The position numbers and the translations under genes are program-made. This document shows positions 36,473 through 47,986 of a stretch of 64,000 nt of DNA, in pieces. Every line of letters starts with the position of its first letter. Position 1 is the first letter of the stretch. The notes under the pieces were generated by a model. It did no database searches. It was not told the DNA's origin and saw nothing but the letters and a program-made list of their open reading frames with translations. This DNA is from Pseudomonadales bacterium. GTDB taxonomy: Bacteria; Pseudomonadota; Gammaproteobacteria; Pseudomonadales; Pseudohongiellaceae. The stretch spans positions 79,856 to 143,855 of the forward strand of contig JACKOK010000006.1 of assembly GCA_024234365.1 (NCBI GenBank), in the 5' to 3' direction.

Positions 36473-37393
36473 TCAGGCACTTTTCAGTCGTGACAGGAAC
36501 AATTGTTCGAGCCGGTTGGTTTTGTTGCGCATGCCTTTCACACCAATACCCTTGTTTTGCAGTTGTGTGAAGATGCCATTGATGTCTTCGTCACAGCCAA
36601 TGACAATTTCAAAGGTGTGGGGGTCAATGAGCTGAGCATTGATGAGGCCGAGCTCCGTGAAGGTGGCCTCTTCGATTTCATGGCGCAGGTCGAAAATCAG
36701 GGTCTGGCAATCCAGTTTATCCAGCAGCTTCTTCATGCTGGTGTTCTCGATGATACGCCCTTCATCAATGATGGCGATATTGCGGCAGAGAGTCTCGGCC
36801 TCTTCAAGATAATGGGTCGTGAGAATAATGGTGGTGCCGTTGCGGTTGATCTCCTGCAGGAAGTCCCACATGGAACGGCGCAGCTCGATATCCACGCCTG
36901 CCGTGGGTTCATCCAGAATCAGCAAACGGGGTTCATGAACGAGTGCCCGGGCAATCATCAGACGACGTTTCATGCCGCCGGAGAGCATGCGGGCGCGATT
37001 ATCGCGTTTGTCCCACAGCCCGAGTTTGCGCAGGTATTTTTCTGTGCGCTCGCGTGCGAGTGCACGTGGCAAACCATAATAGCCTGCCTGGGTCATGACG
37101 ATATCCCCGACTTTCTCGAACAGGCTGAAATTGACTTCCTGCGGCACGATGCCCAGATCAAGTTTGGTCTCGTAGACATGCGTATCGACGTTTTTACCGT
37201 AAACAGTCACTGTGCCGGATGTCTGGCGTACCAGTGTCGATATTACCCCTATCGTGGTGGATTTGCCGGCACCATTAGGCCCCAGCAACGCGAAGAAATC
37301 TCCTTCGCTGACATCGAGATTGACGCCCTTGAGCGCCTGATGTCCATTGGCGTAAGTCTTGTAAAGATCCTTGATTGAAATGGCAATCGTCAT
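36473..37393 (-). CDS. yadG: ABC transporter ATP-binding protein (YadG-like)
   Basis: 306 residues from the ATG at 37393 (MTIAISIKDLYKTYANG). Walker A GPNGAGKST, ABC signature MLSGGMKRRLMIARAL, Walker B LLILDEPTAGVD, and H-loop TTHYLEEAE are all present, followed by the C-terminal domain common in DrrA/YadG ATPases. The permease gene starts 26 bases downstream. Confidence 0.92.
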   Translation of the reverse strand: MTIAISIKDLYKTYANGHQALKGVNLDVSEGDFFALLGPNGAGKSTTIGVISTLVRQTSGTVTVYGKNVDTHVYETKLDLGIVPQEVNFSLFEKVGDIVMTQAGYYGLPRALARERTEKYLRKLGLWDKRDNRARMLSGGMKRRLMIARALVHEPRLLILDEPTAGVDIELRRSMWDFLQEINRNGTTIILTTHYLEEAETLCRNIAIIDEGRIIENTSMKKLLDKLDCQTLIFDLRHEIEEATFTELGLINAQLIDPHTFEIVIGCDEDINGIFTQLQNKGIGVKGMRNKTNRLEQLFLSRLKSA

Positions 37394-37514
37394 ACGCGTT
37401 ACTTCGCAGCTGGCAGATTTATGCAGGGGTGCGACGACAAGCGTCAGCGGGCGCACATCATAACAAATCACCTTCAGCGGTGCTATTTGCCATTGCCTGA
37501 TGTTTTCGCAGACG

Positions 37515-37545
37515 AAAAAAAAGCCCGACCGAAGTCGGGCTTTTT
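37515..37545 (-). terminator. Bidirectional terminator after tRNA-Glu
   Basis: The 7-bp stem GCCCGAC/GTCGGGC with a 4-base loop is flanked by eight As on one side and five Ts on the other. On the minus strand it follows the tRNA by five bases. Confidence 0.85.
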
Positions 37546-37550
37546 ATGTT

Positions 37551-37626
<76 letters not shown>

Positions 37627-37668
37627 TAGAGTCAAACAATCTCTCTGCCTTACTGCAGAAAGCGGCGC

Positions 37669-37697
37669 ATTTTAGGCAGCCAGTTTCGCCTCGTCAA
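37669..37697 (-). promoter_or_regulatory. Promoter of tRNA-Glu
   Basis: Minus strand TTGACG, 17-base spacer, TAAAAT, then GCGCCG. About 42 bases before the tRNA. Confidence 0.8.
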
Positions 37698-37749
37698 GTG
37701 CCAGTGAATAAATTTTTTCCATTCGATGCTTTCACGGGCGAATCGGAGA

Positions 37750-37778
37750 TGACCCGGCAGCGCGAAGATTGTTAGAAT
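37750..37778 (+). promoter_or_regulatory. Possible extended -10 promoter for the gene at 37862
   Basis: TGTTAGAAT (an extended -10, TG-n-TAGAAT) ends at 37778; the -35 position (TGACCC) is weak. If real, the in-frame TTG at 37769 lies inside the promoter and cannot be the start codon. Confidence 0.4.
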
Positions 37779-37861
37779 CAGGGCGCTTCTTCCAATCATT
37801 GACTGACTTTGAATCCAGGGCCGTCACCCCCGACATCCCGGACAAACAATGGAGTAACGCT

Positions 37862-38587
37862 TTGATCCAGGCAGGACTCATCATACTGGCGATCGCCTTG
37901 CTTATCGCAATCGTATGGGCGCTGCATCGTAATCAGCAGCAGCATAATGAGGAGTCCGTGGATCGCAATGCGCCCTTGCCTCCTCTGGAGTTGCGTGACA
38001 ACGAGCAGGTCAGCGCAGAAGACATTCTTGGCATCGAGACAGGTGCACCCGTTCCCGCCCGACAGGCGAACCCGGTGCCGGCCGCTGCGGCGGCGCAGCC
38101 AGGAGCACTGACAGAAAACTGGCTGGAGACCAGCAGAAGTCTGTTACAGGACGAAGCCTTCGAGGCGGCTATTGCTGCGTGTGAGCCTGCTCTGCCGCAG
38201 ATGGGCGCTTTTCGCCAGATCTGCCAGATCCTGCGGGCGCGTATGCGTGCGCAGCGCAAGGCGGGGAAAGCCTTTGAAGAGACGCTTGCCACGCTCTACC
38301 ACTATGCGGCACTAGCTGACTTTTTCCATGCCCGTGGCAGCGCTGGCAAACCGCTGTCAAGCGCAGCGCTGAAACACATCAACTTTGCGCAGTGGAAGGA
38401 TCTCGACGCCCCCTACCCTGATCTGGGCTATGAGAATCTTGCGCTGCTGAGCAAAACAGACATCAAGGCCTTGCAGGAACTCTGGGGGGAACCCCAGGGC
38501 CATGCCCATCTGCGCGAGCTGCACATGGCGCGCTGGCAGTCCCTGCAGGCTTCGCAAACCCCTGGTTCCACGCATTCGGGTTCTTGA
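37862..38587 (+). CDS. Single-pass membrane protein of unknown function
   Basis: 241 residues from a TTG at 37862 with GGAG seven bases upstream; an in-frame TTG at 37769 is less likely. One N-terminal membrane helix (about residues 3-20, LIQAGLIILAIALLIAIVWALHR), a Pro/Ala-rich linker to about residue 80, then a mostly helical cytoplasmic domain with an Ala-rich repeat-like stretch (EAAIAACEPALPQMGAFRQI) and a conserved-looking end (PDLGYENLALLSKTDIKALQ). The topology resembles ZipA but no ZipA C-terminal domain is recognisable. I do not recognise the family. Confidence 0.65.
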   Translation: MIQAGLIILAIALLIAIVWALHRNQQQHNEESVDRNAPLPPLELRDNEQVSAEDILGIETGAPVPARQANPVPAAAAAQPGALTENWLETSRSLLQDEAFEAAIAACEPALPQMGAFRQICQILRARMRAQRKAGKAFEETLATLYHYAALADFFHARGSAGKPLSSAALKHINFAQWKDLDAPYPDLGYENLALLSKTDIKALQELWGEPQGHAHLRELHMARWQSLQASQTPGSTHSGS

Positions 38588-38701
38588 CCCCTTCGGAATC
38601 CTGTGCCAACCTGCTTTCAAACCGCTTTACTGTCGTGTTCTGCATTCCGGTCAATCACTGCCTGCAGAGCTGCATCACTATTAGCCAGATTGCATGTAGC
38701 C

Positions 38702-38932
38702 ATGAAAGATCTTCGCAAACCACGCACGATTGCCCGCATTGATCCTGCGATACTCTCGGCAGGCGAACGTCAGCTTCGCCAGGAAATCGAGTTGTTACAG
38801 GGCTGGATAACGGAGCTGGAAACACACCCCGATCGCAATTCCCATGAACAGGCGCTGTCCATCTACCGGGACATGCTAAGCAGCCGCAAGGACATGCTTG
38901 CCGCCCTGGCACAACAGAACCGCTCGCATTAG
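38702..38932 (+). CDS. Small cytosolic protein of unknown function
   Basis: 76 residues from the ATG at 38702. Highly charged and helical (GERQLRQEIELLQGWITELE), probably a helical hairpin or short coiled coil. It lies between the membrane protein gene and the dUTPase-like gene, 12 bases before the latter, so co-transcription is likely. No family recognised. Confidence 0.55.
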   Translation: MKDLRKPRTIARIDPAILSAGERQLRQEIELLQGWITELETHPDRNSHEQALSIYRDMLSSRKDMLAALAQQNRSH

Positions 38933-38944
38933 AACAAGGACACC

Positions 38945-39631
38945 ATGACTTCCCTCATCGAAAACCAGGCGCGCCTGATGCTTAATCTGCAGGCACGGAT
39001 GAACAGCAAGGTTGACCCGCTCTGGGTCAGCAAACGTTTCCCCTATTTACGCGCCGTGCTGATTGAGGCGGCAGAGGCTATCGAACACCACGGCTGGAAA
39101 TGGTGGAAAAAGCAGGCATGTGACATGGGGCAGCTGCAGATGGAGATCATCGATATCTGGCACTTCCTGCTGTCCGAGATTCTGCTGCGGCATGAAGACG
39201 ATCACGATCAGGCGACAGCATGGCTGATGCAGGCGCTCGCCCACTCCGACGCGGATGCTGCCATCCCATTTGATGGAGAGTCTTACGAGTTGAATGGCAT
39301 GAGCCTGGTATCCAAACTGGAACTGCTGATCGGTCTCAGTGCCGCCCGGCGTATTGACCTGGCGACTTTTCGCTCAATCATGCAGGACTGCGAGCTGAAC
39401 TGGGATTCACTGTTCCGCCAGTATGTGAGCAAGAATGTGCTGAATTTCTTCCGCCAGGATCATGGCTATAAGGATGGCAGCTATCTGAAACTGTGGAACG
39501 GCCGCGAAGACAATGAGCATCTGGTGGAATTGATGCAGGCGCTGGATGCCAGCAATCCGGGCTACCCCGAACTGCTGTACCAGGGGCTGGCAAGCCGCTA
39601 TCCGGGGCAGGCGTCCCCCGCGCCTATTTGA
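38945..39631 (+). CDS. dUTP diphosphatase, all-alpha dimeric family
   Basis: 228 residues. Motifs of the all-alpha NTP pyrophosphatase superfamily: [21 protein letters not shown] (E-x-x-E) near residue 38, [15 protein letters not shown] (E-x-x-D) near residue 68, and a third acidic/Lys motif around [18 protein letters not shown]. The family hydrolyses dUTP to dUMP; this one replaces or complements the trimeric Dut. The 3' end overlaps the convergent nfuA by eight bases. Confidence 0.85.
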   Translation: MTSLIENQARLMLNLQARMNSKVDPLWVSKRFPYLRAVLIEAAEAIEHHGWKWWKKQACDMGQLQMEIIDIWHFLLSEILLRHEDDHDQATAWLMQALAHSDADAAIPFDGESYELNGMSLVSKLELLIGLSAARRIDLATFRSIMQDCELNWDSLFRQYVSKNVLNFFRQDHGYKDGSYLKLWNGREDNEHLVELMQALDASNPGYPELLYQGLASRYPGQASPAPI

Positions 39632-40205
39632 AATAGGCGTTTTCGCGCTGGCTGTGGTCGGTAATATCGCGCACTTCGGTCAATTGCGGTATCTGCTCCA
39701 GCAGGGTCTTTTCCACCCCTTCCTTCAGGGTGAGGTCCACCATGCCACAGCCCTGACAGCCGCCGCCGAATTTCAGCACGGCAATGCTGTCATCGTAGAT
39801 TTCCTCAAGAGTCACCATGCCGCCATGGGCTGCCAGTGAAGGGTTGATCTCGTTGTACAGCACATAGTTGACGCGGTCCTCTATGCTGCTGTCGTCCGTG
39901 ATCTGAGGCAGGCGCGAATTTGGCGCCTTGATGGTGAGCTGCCCTCCCATGCTGTCCTTCGCATAATCCACCACTGCATCCTTGAGATACGGCACGCTGC
40001 GAGCCTCAAGATAGGCATTGAATTCGGGGTAGCTGCGCAGTTCGTCCGACTCCTGGGATTCCCCGGGGCGGCAGAAAGAAATGCAGGTTTCAGCCTTCGG
40101 TGTACCGGCATCAAGGATGAAAATGCGTACAGCAATGCCTTCGCAATCCTGCTTTTTGAGTAATTCCGCGAGATATTCCTGCGCAGACTCGGTAATGGTG
40201 ATCAT
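39624..40205 (-). CDS. nfuA: Fe/S biogenesis protein NfuA
   Basis: 193 residues from the ATG at 40205 with AGGAAT upstream; the longer in-frame extension is not part of the family. N-terminal degenerate A-type scaffold domain and C-terminal Nfu domain with the CxxC motif in [19 protein letters not shown] that binds a bridging [4Fe-4S] cluster. It delivers clusters to aconitase and other targets. An IscR-type operator lies 61 bases upstream. Confidence 0.96.
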   Translation of the reverse strand: MITITESAQEYLAELLKKQDCEGIAVRIFILDAGTPKAETCISFCRPGESQESDELRSYPEFNAYLEARSVPYLKDAVVDYAKDSMGGQLTIKAPNSRLPQITDDSSIEDRVNYVLYNEINPSLAAHGGMVTLEEIYDDSIAVLKFGGGCQGCGMVDLTLKEGVEKTLLEQIPQLTEVRDITDHSQRENAYFK

Positions 40206-40265
40206 AGGGATTCCTGAGGGACAACCGCAATGGCGCAAGTGTACGCCATGTTGCCGGCAAGTTAA

Positions 40266-40290
40266 ATACTGGACTAAAACGCTAAGGTAT
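40266..40290. promoter_or_regulatory. Candidate IscR type 1 operator upstream of nfuA
   Basis: 25 bases that match the E. coli type 1 consensus (ATASYYGACTRWWWY then AGTCRRSTAT) at 21 of 25 positions. The left part reads ATACTGGACTAAAAC and the right GCTAAGGTAT on the + strand. In E. coli nfuA belongs to the IscR regulon. Basis: direct base comparison plus known regulon membership. Confidence 0.65.
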
Positions 40291-40352
40291 TGTGTATGCA
40301 ATTTCTTCATCCTGAACACTCAGGATTTGCACATGCCGCTAAAAGCCGCTTC

Positions 40353-40361
40353 TGCTAGAAT
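40353..40361 (+). promoter_or_regulatory. Extended -10 promoter for metH
   Basis: TGCTAGAAT followed by GCGCGC, 38 bases before the metH ATG. No good -35 box at the standard distance; the TG extension could compensate. Confidence 0.5.
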
Positions 40362-40398
40362 GCGCGCTTTTTAAAGAATCTCTCCAGCGGATGACGCC

Positions 40399-44085
<3,687 letters not shown>

Positions 44086-44111
44086 AGCCTGTGGTAGAGA
44101 GGAGTACGGCA

Positions 44112-44339
44112 ATGACAACAGACAATGAAGACATGCAGAACGAGGATGTACAGCGCAAACAACCTTTCTGGCGCAATATGCTGAGCGTCATGCAGGCCAG
44201 TTTCGGTGTTCAAAGCAAGAAGAATCAGGAGCGCGATTTCGCCAACGGCTCGATTGGCAGTTTCGTGGTGGCAGCGCTGATTTTCACCACTCTGTTTGTG
44301 TTGACTCTGGTAGTGGTGGTCAGGTCGGTACTGCCCTGA
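44112..44339 (+). CDS. DUF2970 family small membrane protein
   Basis: 75 residues from the ATG at 44112 with GGAG upstream. Charged N-terminus, then WRNMLSVMQASFGVQSKKNQERDF and one membrane helix (about 50-72, FVVAALIFTTLFVLTLVVVV). This is the DUF2970 pattern; function unknown. It directly follows metH and shares its terminator. Confidence 0.85.
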   Translation: MTTDNEDMQNEDVQRKQPFWRNMLSVMQASFGVQSKKNQERDFANGSIGSFVVAALIFTTLFVLTLVVVVRSVLP

Positions 44340-44376
44340 CTACCTCGAAAACGTTTTTCAACAGCCTGCCAGAAAC

Positions 44377-44412
44377 AAAAAAGCCTGAGCGGTTCATACC
44401 CCTCAGGCTTTT
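44377..44412. terminator. Bidirectional terminator between the DUF2970 gene and a small minus-strand ORF
   Basis: GCCTGAG (44383-44389) pairs with CTCAGGC (44402-44408), with six As before and TTTT after. It can serve metH on the + strand and the 45-codon ORF on the minus strand. Confidence 0.8.
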
Positions 44413-44418
44413 GGATGG

Positions 44419-44439
44419 CTCTGCGGAAAAACCGCAGAG
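44419..44439. repeat. Hairpin downstream of the 45-codon ORF
   Basis: Perfect 8-bp stem CTCTGCGG/CCGCAGAG around an A5 loop, 10 bases after the minus-strand stop and before the T-rich terminator. Confidence 0.6.
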
Positions 44440-44448
44440 AGGACAATA

Positions 44449-44586
44449 TCAGTGTCCAGCGAAGAAGACGGCCATCGTGACAATTGCTACGACCAGAGAG
44501 AACATGGCCAGCGTGTCGGCACTGCTGTTGCCCTGAGCTTCGACTTCATCATACGGTGCAGTTTCAGGAGTATCGTGGTGACTCAT
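44449..44586 (-). CDS. Predicted 45-residue single-pass membrane protein
   Basis: A short ORF: MSHHDTPETAPYDEVEAQ at the N-terminus (polar, acidic, two His) then one membrane helix (about residues 26-43, TLAMFSLVVAIVTMAVFFA) and a GH tail. A GGA lies about 7 bases before the ATG, and a hairpin plus a T-rich terminator follow on the same strand. These signals argue for a real small protein. No family assigned; small respiratory-complex or stress peptides have this shape, but that is speculation. Confidence 0.6.
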   Translation of the reverse strand: MSHHDTPETAPYDEVEAQGNSSADTLAMFSLVVAIVTMAVFFAGH

Positions 44587-44818
44587 AATGCATTCCATGG
44601 TTCGTGAAAATTTGAAAGCGGCATTGTAAAGCCTGTTGCCCGAGAATCAAGCGAAACTTCCCCGGTCTTCTCTATATAGCGACAACACTGTGTCATAACA
44701 GCTCGATAACTGGCACTGACAGAGGCCTTGCATTACAATTCGGCCCCCAATTCCCTGCGGATTGACATTTCTGCAGGCGAGCCCAGGGCCTCACTAGACG
44801 CCATCAGAGTACGAGATC

Positions 44819-46477
44819 ATGTACCGATACGACCACTACGACCACAAAATGCTCGAGGATCGCATTGCGCAGTTCCGGGATCAGACCCGACGCTTCCTGC
44901 GGGGCGAACTGGCTGCTGCGGAATTCCTGCCGCTACGTCTTCAGAATGGCCTTTATATCCAGCGTTTGGCGCCCATGCTGCGCATCGCTATCCCCTATGG
45001 CATGCTCTCCAGCACCCAACTGCGCAAGCTGGCCCATATTGCGGATTATTACGACAAGGGTTATGGCCATTTCACTACACGGCAGAATATCCAGTTCAAC
45101 TGGCCGTCCCTGGAGGATGTGCCCGATATTCTCGCGCATCTGGCCGAGGTGGAGATGCACTCCATTCAGACCAGCGGTAACTGCATCCGCAATACCACCA
45201 CTGATCAGTTTGCCGGTGTCGCCGTCAATGAAATTGAAGACAGCCGCCCCTACTGCGAGATCATCCGGCAATGGTCCACTTTCCACCCGGAATTTGCCTA
45301 TCTGCCGCGTAAGTTCAAGATTGCGGTCTGCGGAACGGTAGACGACCAGGCGGCCACCCAGGTGCATGACATCGGTGTCTATATCGTGCGCAATGAAGAC
45401 GGTGAACTGGGTTTTCGAGTGCTGGTGGGTGGCGGTCTGGGCCGCACCCCGGTGGTGGGCAAGGAAATTCGCGCCTTCCTGCCGCAACACGAACTGCTGA
45501 CTTACCTGGATGCGATCCTGCGGGTGTACAACCGCGAAGGACGGCGTGACAACAAATTCAAGGCTCGCATCAAGATCCTGGTCAAGGAAACCGGTGTGGA
45601 TGTCTTCCGCGACAAGGTGGAGAAAGAGTGGCAAGCCATCAAGGGCGGGCCTCTGCGCCTGACAGACGCCGAGATCGAGCGCTGCAGAAGCTATTTCAAG
45701 GACCCGGCGTACAAGGCTCTGCCTGCCCGCAGCGAAACCCTGCAGGAAGCCCTGTCCCGCGATGTGCTGTTTGCCAGTTGGGTCGCTCATAACGTGGTCG
45801 GGCACAAGATGTCAGGCTATGCCATTGTTACCGTCAGCGTGAAGGCCACCGGGGTATCGCCGGGCGATGTCAGCAGCGGGCAGATGCGCTATCTGGCCGA
45901 TATGGCGGATCGCTACAGTTTTGGTGAGCTGCGCATCAGCCATGAACAGAACGTGATCCTGGCCGATGTGGAGCAGGACTGCCTGTATGAGCTGTGGCAG
46001 GGTCTGCGCGCTGAGAATCTTGGCACGGCGAATCTTGGCCTGCTGAGCGATATCATCTGCTGCCCGGGTGGAGATTTCTGTGCCCTGGCCAATGCCAAGT
46101 CCATTCCGATCGCAGAGTCCATCCAGCGCCAGTTTGATGACCCGGTGCGTCTGCAGGAAATTGGCGAGATGAGCATCAATATTTCCGGTTGTATGAATGC
46201 CTGCGGGCACCATCATGTCGGCAACATCGGCATCCTCGGGGTAGACAAGAAAGGCCAGGAGTTTTATCAGATTTCCCTGGGAGGTTCGGCAGACGATTAC
46301 ACGGCGCTTGGACAGATTGTTGGCCCCTCTTTCGCTCAGGAGGAAGTCCCCGGCGTCATTGAGAAGATCATGGCGGTGTACCTGCAGCAACGCAGCCCGG
46401 GTGAACGCTTCATCGACACCTTCAGGCGTATTGGTATCGATCCATTCAAGGAACAGGTTTATGGCAAAGCTCATTAA
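44819..46477 (+). CDS. cysI: Siroheme nitrite/sulfite reductase, probably assimilatory sulfite reductase
   Basis: 552 residues. Two ferredoxin-like half-domains with siroheme-binding motifs; the four Cys ligands of the [4Fe-4S]-siroheme centre are in CCPGGDFCALANA and SGCMNACGHHHVG. The N-terminal YGHFTTRQNIQFNWP and central LRISHEQNVILADV segments are typical. It reduces sulfite to sulfide for cysteine synthesis, taking electrons from ferredoxin or a flavoprotein not encoded here. The partner DUF934 gene overlaps its end by 17 bases. Nitrite as substrate cannot be excluded. Confidence 0.9.
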   Translation: MYRYDHYDHKMLEDRIAQFRDQTRRFLRGELAAAEFLPLRLQNGLYIQRLAPMLRIAIPYGMLSSTQLRKLAHIADYYDKGYGHFTTRQNIQFNWPSLEDVPDILAHLAEVEMHSIQTSGNCIRNTTTDQFAGVAVNEIEDSRPYCEIIRQWSTFHPEFAYLPRKFKIAVCGTVDDQAATQVHDIGVYIVRNEDGELGFRVLVGGGLGRTPVVGKEIRAFLPQHELLTYLDAILRVYNREGRRDNKFKARIKILVKETGVDVFRDKVEKEWQAIKGGPLRLTDAEIERCRSYFKDPAYKALPARSETLQEALSRDVLFASWVAHNVVGHKMSGYAIVTVSVKATGVSPGDVSSGQMRYLADMADRYSFGELRISHEQNVILADVEQDCLYELWQGLRAENLGTANLGLLSDIICCPGGDFCALANAKSIPIAESIQRQFDDPVRLQEIGEMSINISGCMNACGHHHVGNIGILGVDKKGQEFYQISLGGSADDYTALGQIVGPSFAQEEVPGVIEKIMAVYLQQRSPGERFIDTFRRIGIDPFKEQVYGKAH

Positions 46478-46961
46478 AGACCGCAGTCTGGTCAACGACG
46501 ACTGGGTCTGGATTCAGGAAGTTACGGATCTGCAGGCAGTGCTGCAGGACGACCGCGACCTGATACTGCCTCTGCCCTTCTGGCTGGCGCATCGTGAGCA
46601 ATTGCGTGGACGGCCCGCACGCAAGGCCGTGTGGCTGGCTAGCCACGAATTGCCCGAGCAGCTCGGCGAGGATGTGCAGGGCTTCGATCTGATTGCGCTG
46701 CACTTTCCCGTGTTCTCGGATGGCCGCCCCTACTCCTCCGCGCGCGAGCTGCGCCAGCGGCTTGCCTTTCAGGGGGAACTGCGTGCGGTAGGGGATGTGC
46801 TGCGGGACCAGCTTTTCTATATGTCCCGTTGCGGTTTTGATGCCTTCGCCTTGCGCGATGATCAGAACCCGGACTATGCCCTGACGGCTTTCGATGATTT
46901 CCGCGAGGGCTATCAATCCAGCGTGGATCGCCCCGCGCCGCTGTTCAGACGTCGCAGCTGA
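46461..46961 (+). CDS. DUF934 family protein linked to sulfite reduction
   Basis: 166 residues from the ATG at 46461 inside the end of cysI. The family shows DWVWIQEV, LHFPVFSDGRPYSSARELRQRL and LFYMSRCGFDAFAL, all present here. DUF934 genes regularly follow cysI of this type and are thought to support the reductase, but the biochemical role is unproven. Confidence 0.88.
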   Translation: MAKLIKDRSLVNDDWVWIQEVTDLQAVLQDDRDLILPLPFWLAHREQLRGRPARKAVWLASHELPEQLGEDVQGFDLIALHFPVFSDGRPYSSARELRQRLAFQGELRAVGDVLRDQLFYMSRCGFDAFALRDDQNPDYALTAFDDFREGYQSSVDRPAPLFRRRS

Positions 46962-46964
46962 TTT

Positions 46965-47975
46965 TCACAAGCGGAGCACGGTTCTGCCCGTGCTCTTTCC
47001 GGCCAGCAGATCGTCCAGCCCCTGTTGCAACTGTTCGAAACCGATTTCATGAGCGATATGCGGCAGAACCGGCAGACGCCATTCTCCTGCCAGAGCGTGC
47101 CAGAGTGCCTGTTTCTCTGCGCGCGCAATATTGACCGAATCCACTCCCAGCAGATTGATACCTCGCAGAATAAAAGGGAATACGGTGACGGGTAAGTCGG
47201 GAGATCCAACAAGACCGCAACAGGCCACGCTGCCGCCTGCCCGGGTGCTGCGCAGAACACTGGCCAAGACATCCCCGCCCACGACATCCACCGCGCCAGC
47301 CCAACGTTCTTTCAGCAGTGGGCGATCGGCGGGGGCATCGAGGGCTGTGCGCGGCAACACGCTGCGGGCGCCCAGGGTGTGCAAAAACTCCTGCGCCGCG
47401 CTTTTGCCGGTACAGGCATGTACCGAAAATCCCAGACGGGCAAGCAGTGCGACCGCCACGGAGCCGACACCACCACTGGCCCCCGTCACCAACACATCGC
47501 CATCATCTGGCCTCAGACCGTTTTGCAACAGCTTGCGCACACACAGTGCCGCCGTAAGGCCCGCCGTGCCAAGTGCCATGCTGTCAAAGAGCGACAAACC
47601 TTCGGGGAGCGGCACCAGCCACTGAGCAGGTACGCGTATTCTTTGTGCAAAACCGCCATCGGTGTTCATGCCCAGGTCATAGCCGGTGACGATGACGTGG
47701 CTTCCCGGCGTGATTTCCGGGACATCGCTGTGCAGGACCTCTCCGGCGGCATCAATCCCTGGCGTATGCGGATATTGGCGGGTAACACCGCGGTTGCCGG
47801 AGGCGGACAAGGCATCCTTGTAGTTCAGGGAGGAGTATCGGACCCGGAGCAAGACTTCGCCCGGCGGCAGTTCAGACACCTGACGCTCCATCACCCGCCC
47901 CACATAGCGGGTTTTTCCATCGACCTGTTGTTCTTCTACCCGCCAGGCTTTGAAGCGTGTTGAGGGGAGCGTCAT
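46965..47975 (-). CDS. acuI: YhdH/AcuI family quinone oxidoreductase (acrylyl-CoA reductase type)
   Basis: 336 residues from the ATG at 47975. Medium-chain dehydrogenase fold without zinc ligands: SSLNYKDALSASGNRGVTR, the NADPH motif VTGASGGVGSVAVALLARLG and the family end FILRGINLLGVDSVN. AcuI reduces acryloyl-CoA with NADPH, important in DMSP-using marine bacteria; YhdH homologues also occur outside that pathway. No DMSP genes are nearby, so the function is open. Last gene of a minus-strand operon. Confidence 0.85.
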   Translation of the reverse strand: MTLPSTRFKAWRVEEQQVDGKTRYVGRVMERQVSELPPGEVLLRVRYSSLNYKDALSASGNRGVTRQYPHTPGIDAAGEVLHSDVPEITPGSHVIVTGYDLGMNTDGGFAQRIRVPAQWLVPLPEGLSLFDSMALGTAGLTAALCVRKLLQNGLRPDDGDVLVTGASGGVGSVAVALLARLGFSVHACTGKSAAQEFLHTLGARSVLPRTALDAPADRPLLKERWAGAVDVVGGDVLASVLRSTRAGGSVACCGLVGSPDLPVTVFPFILRGINLLGVDSVNIARAEKQALWHALAGEWRLPVLPHIAHEIGFEQLQQGLDDLLAGKSTGRTVLRL

Positions 47976-47986
47976 GGCGGGATGCC

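Noticed and set aside
40206..40398. Cobalamin or SAM riboswitch upstream of metH
   Set aside because: Only 193 bases separate metH from nfuA and they hold the IscR-type site and promoter; no B12-box or SAM-box pattern is visible.
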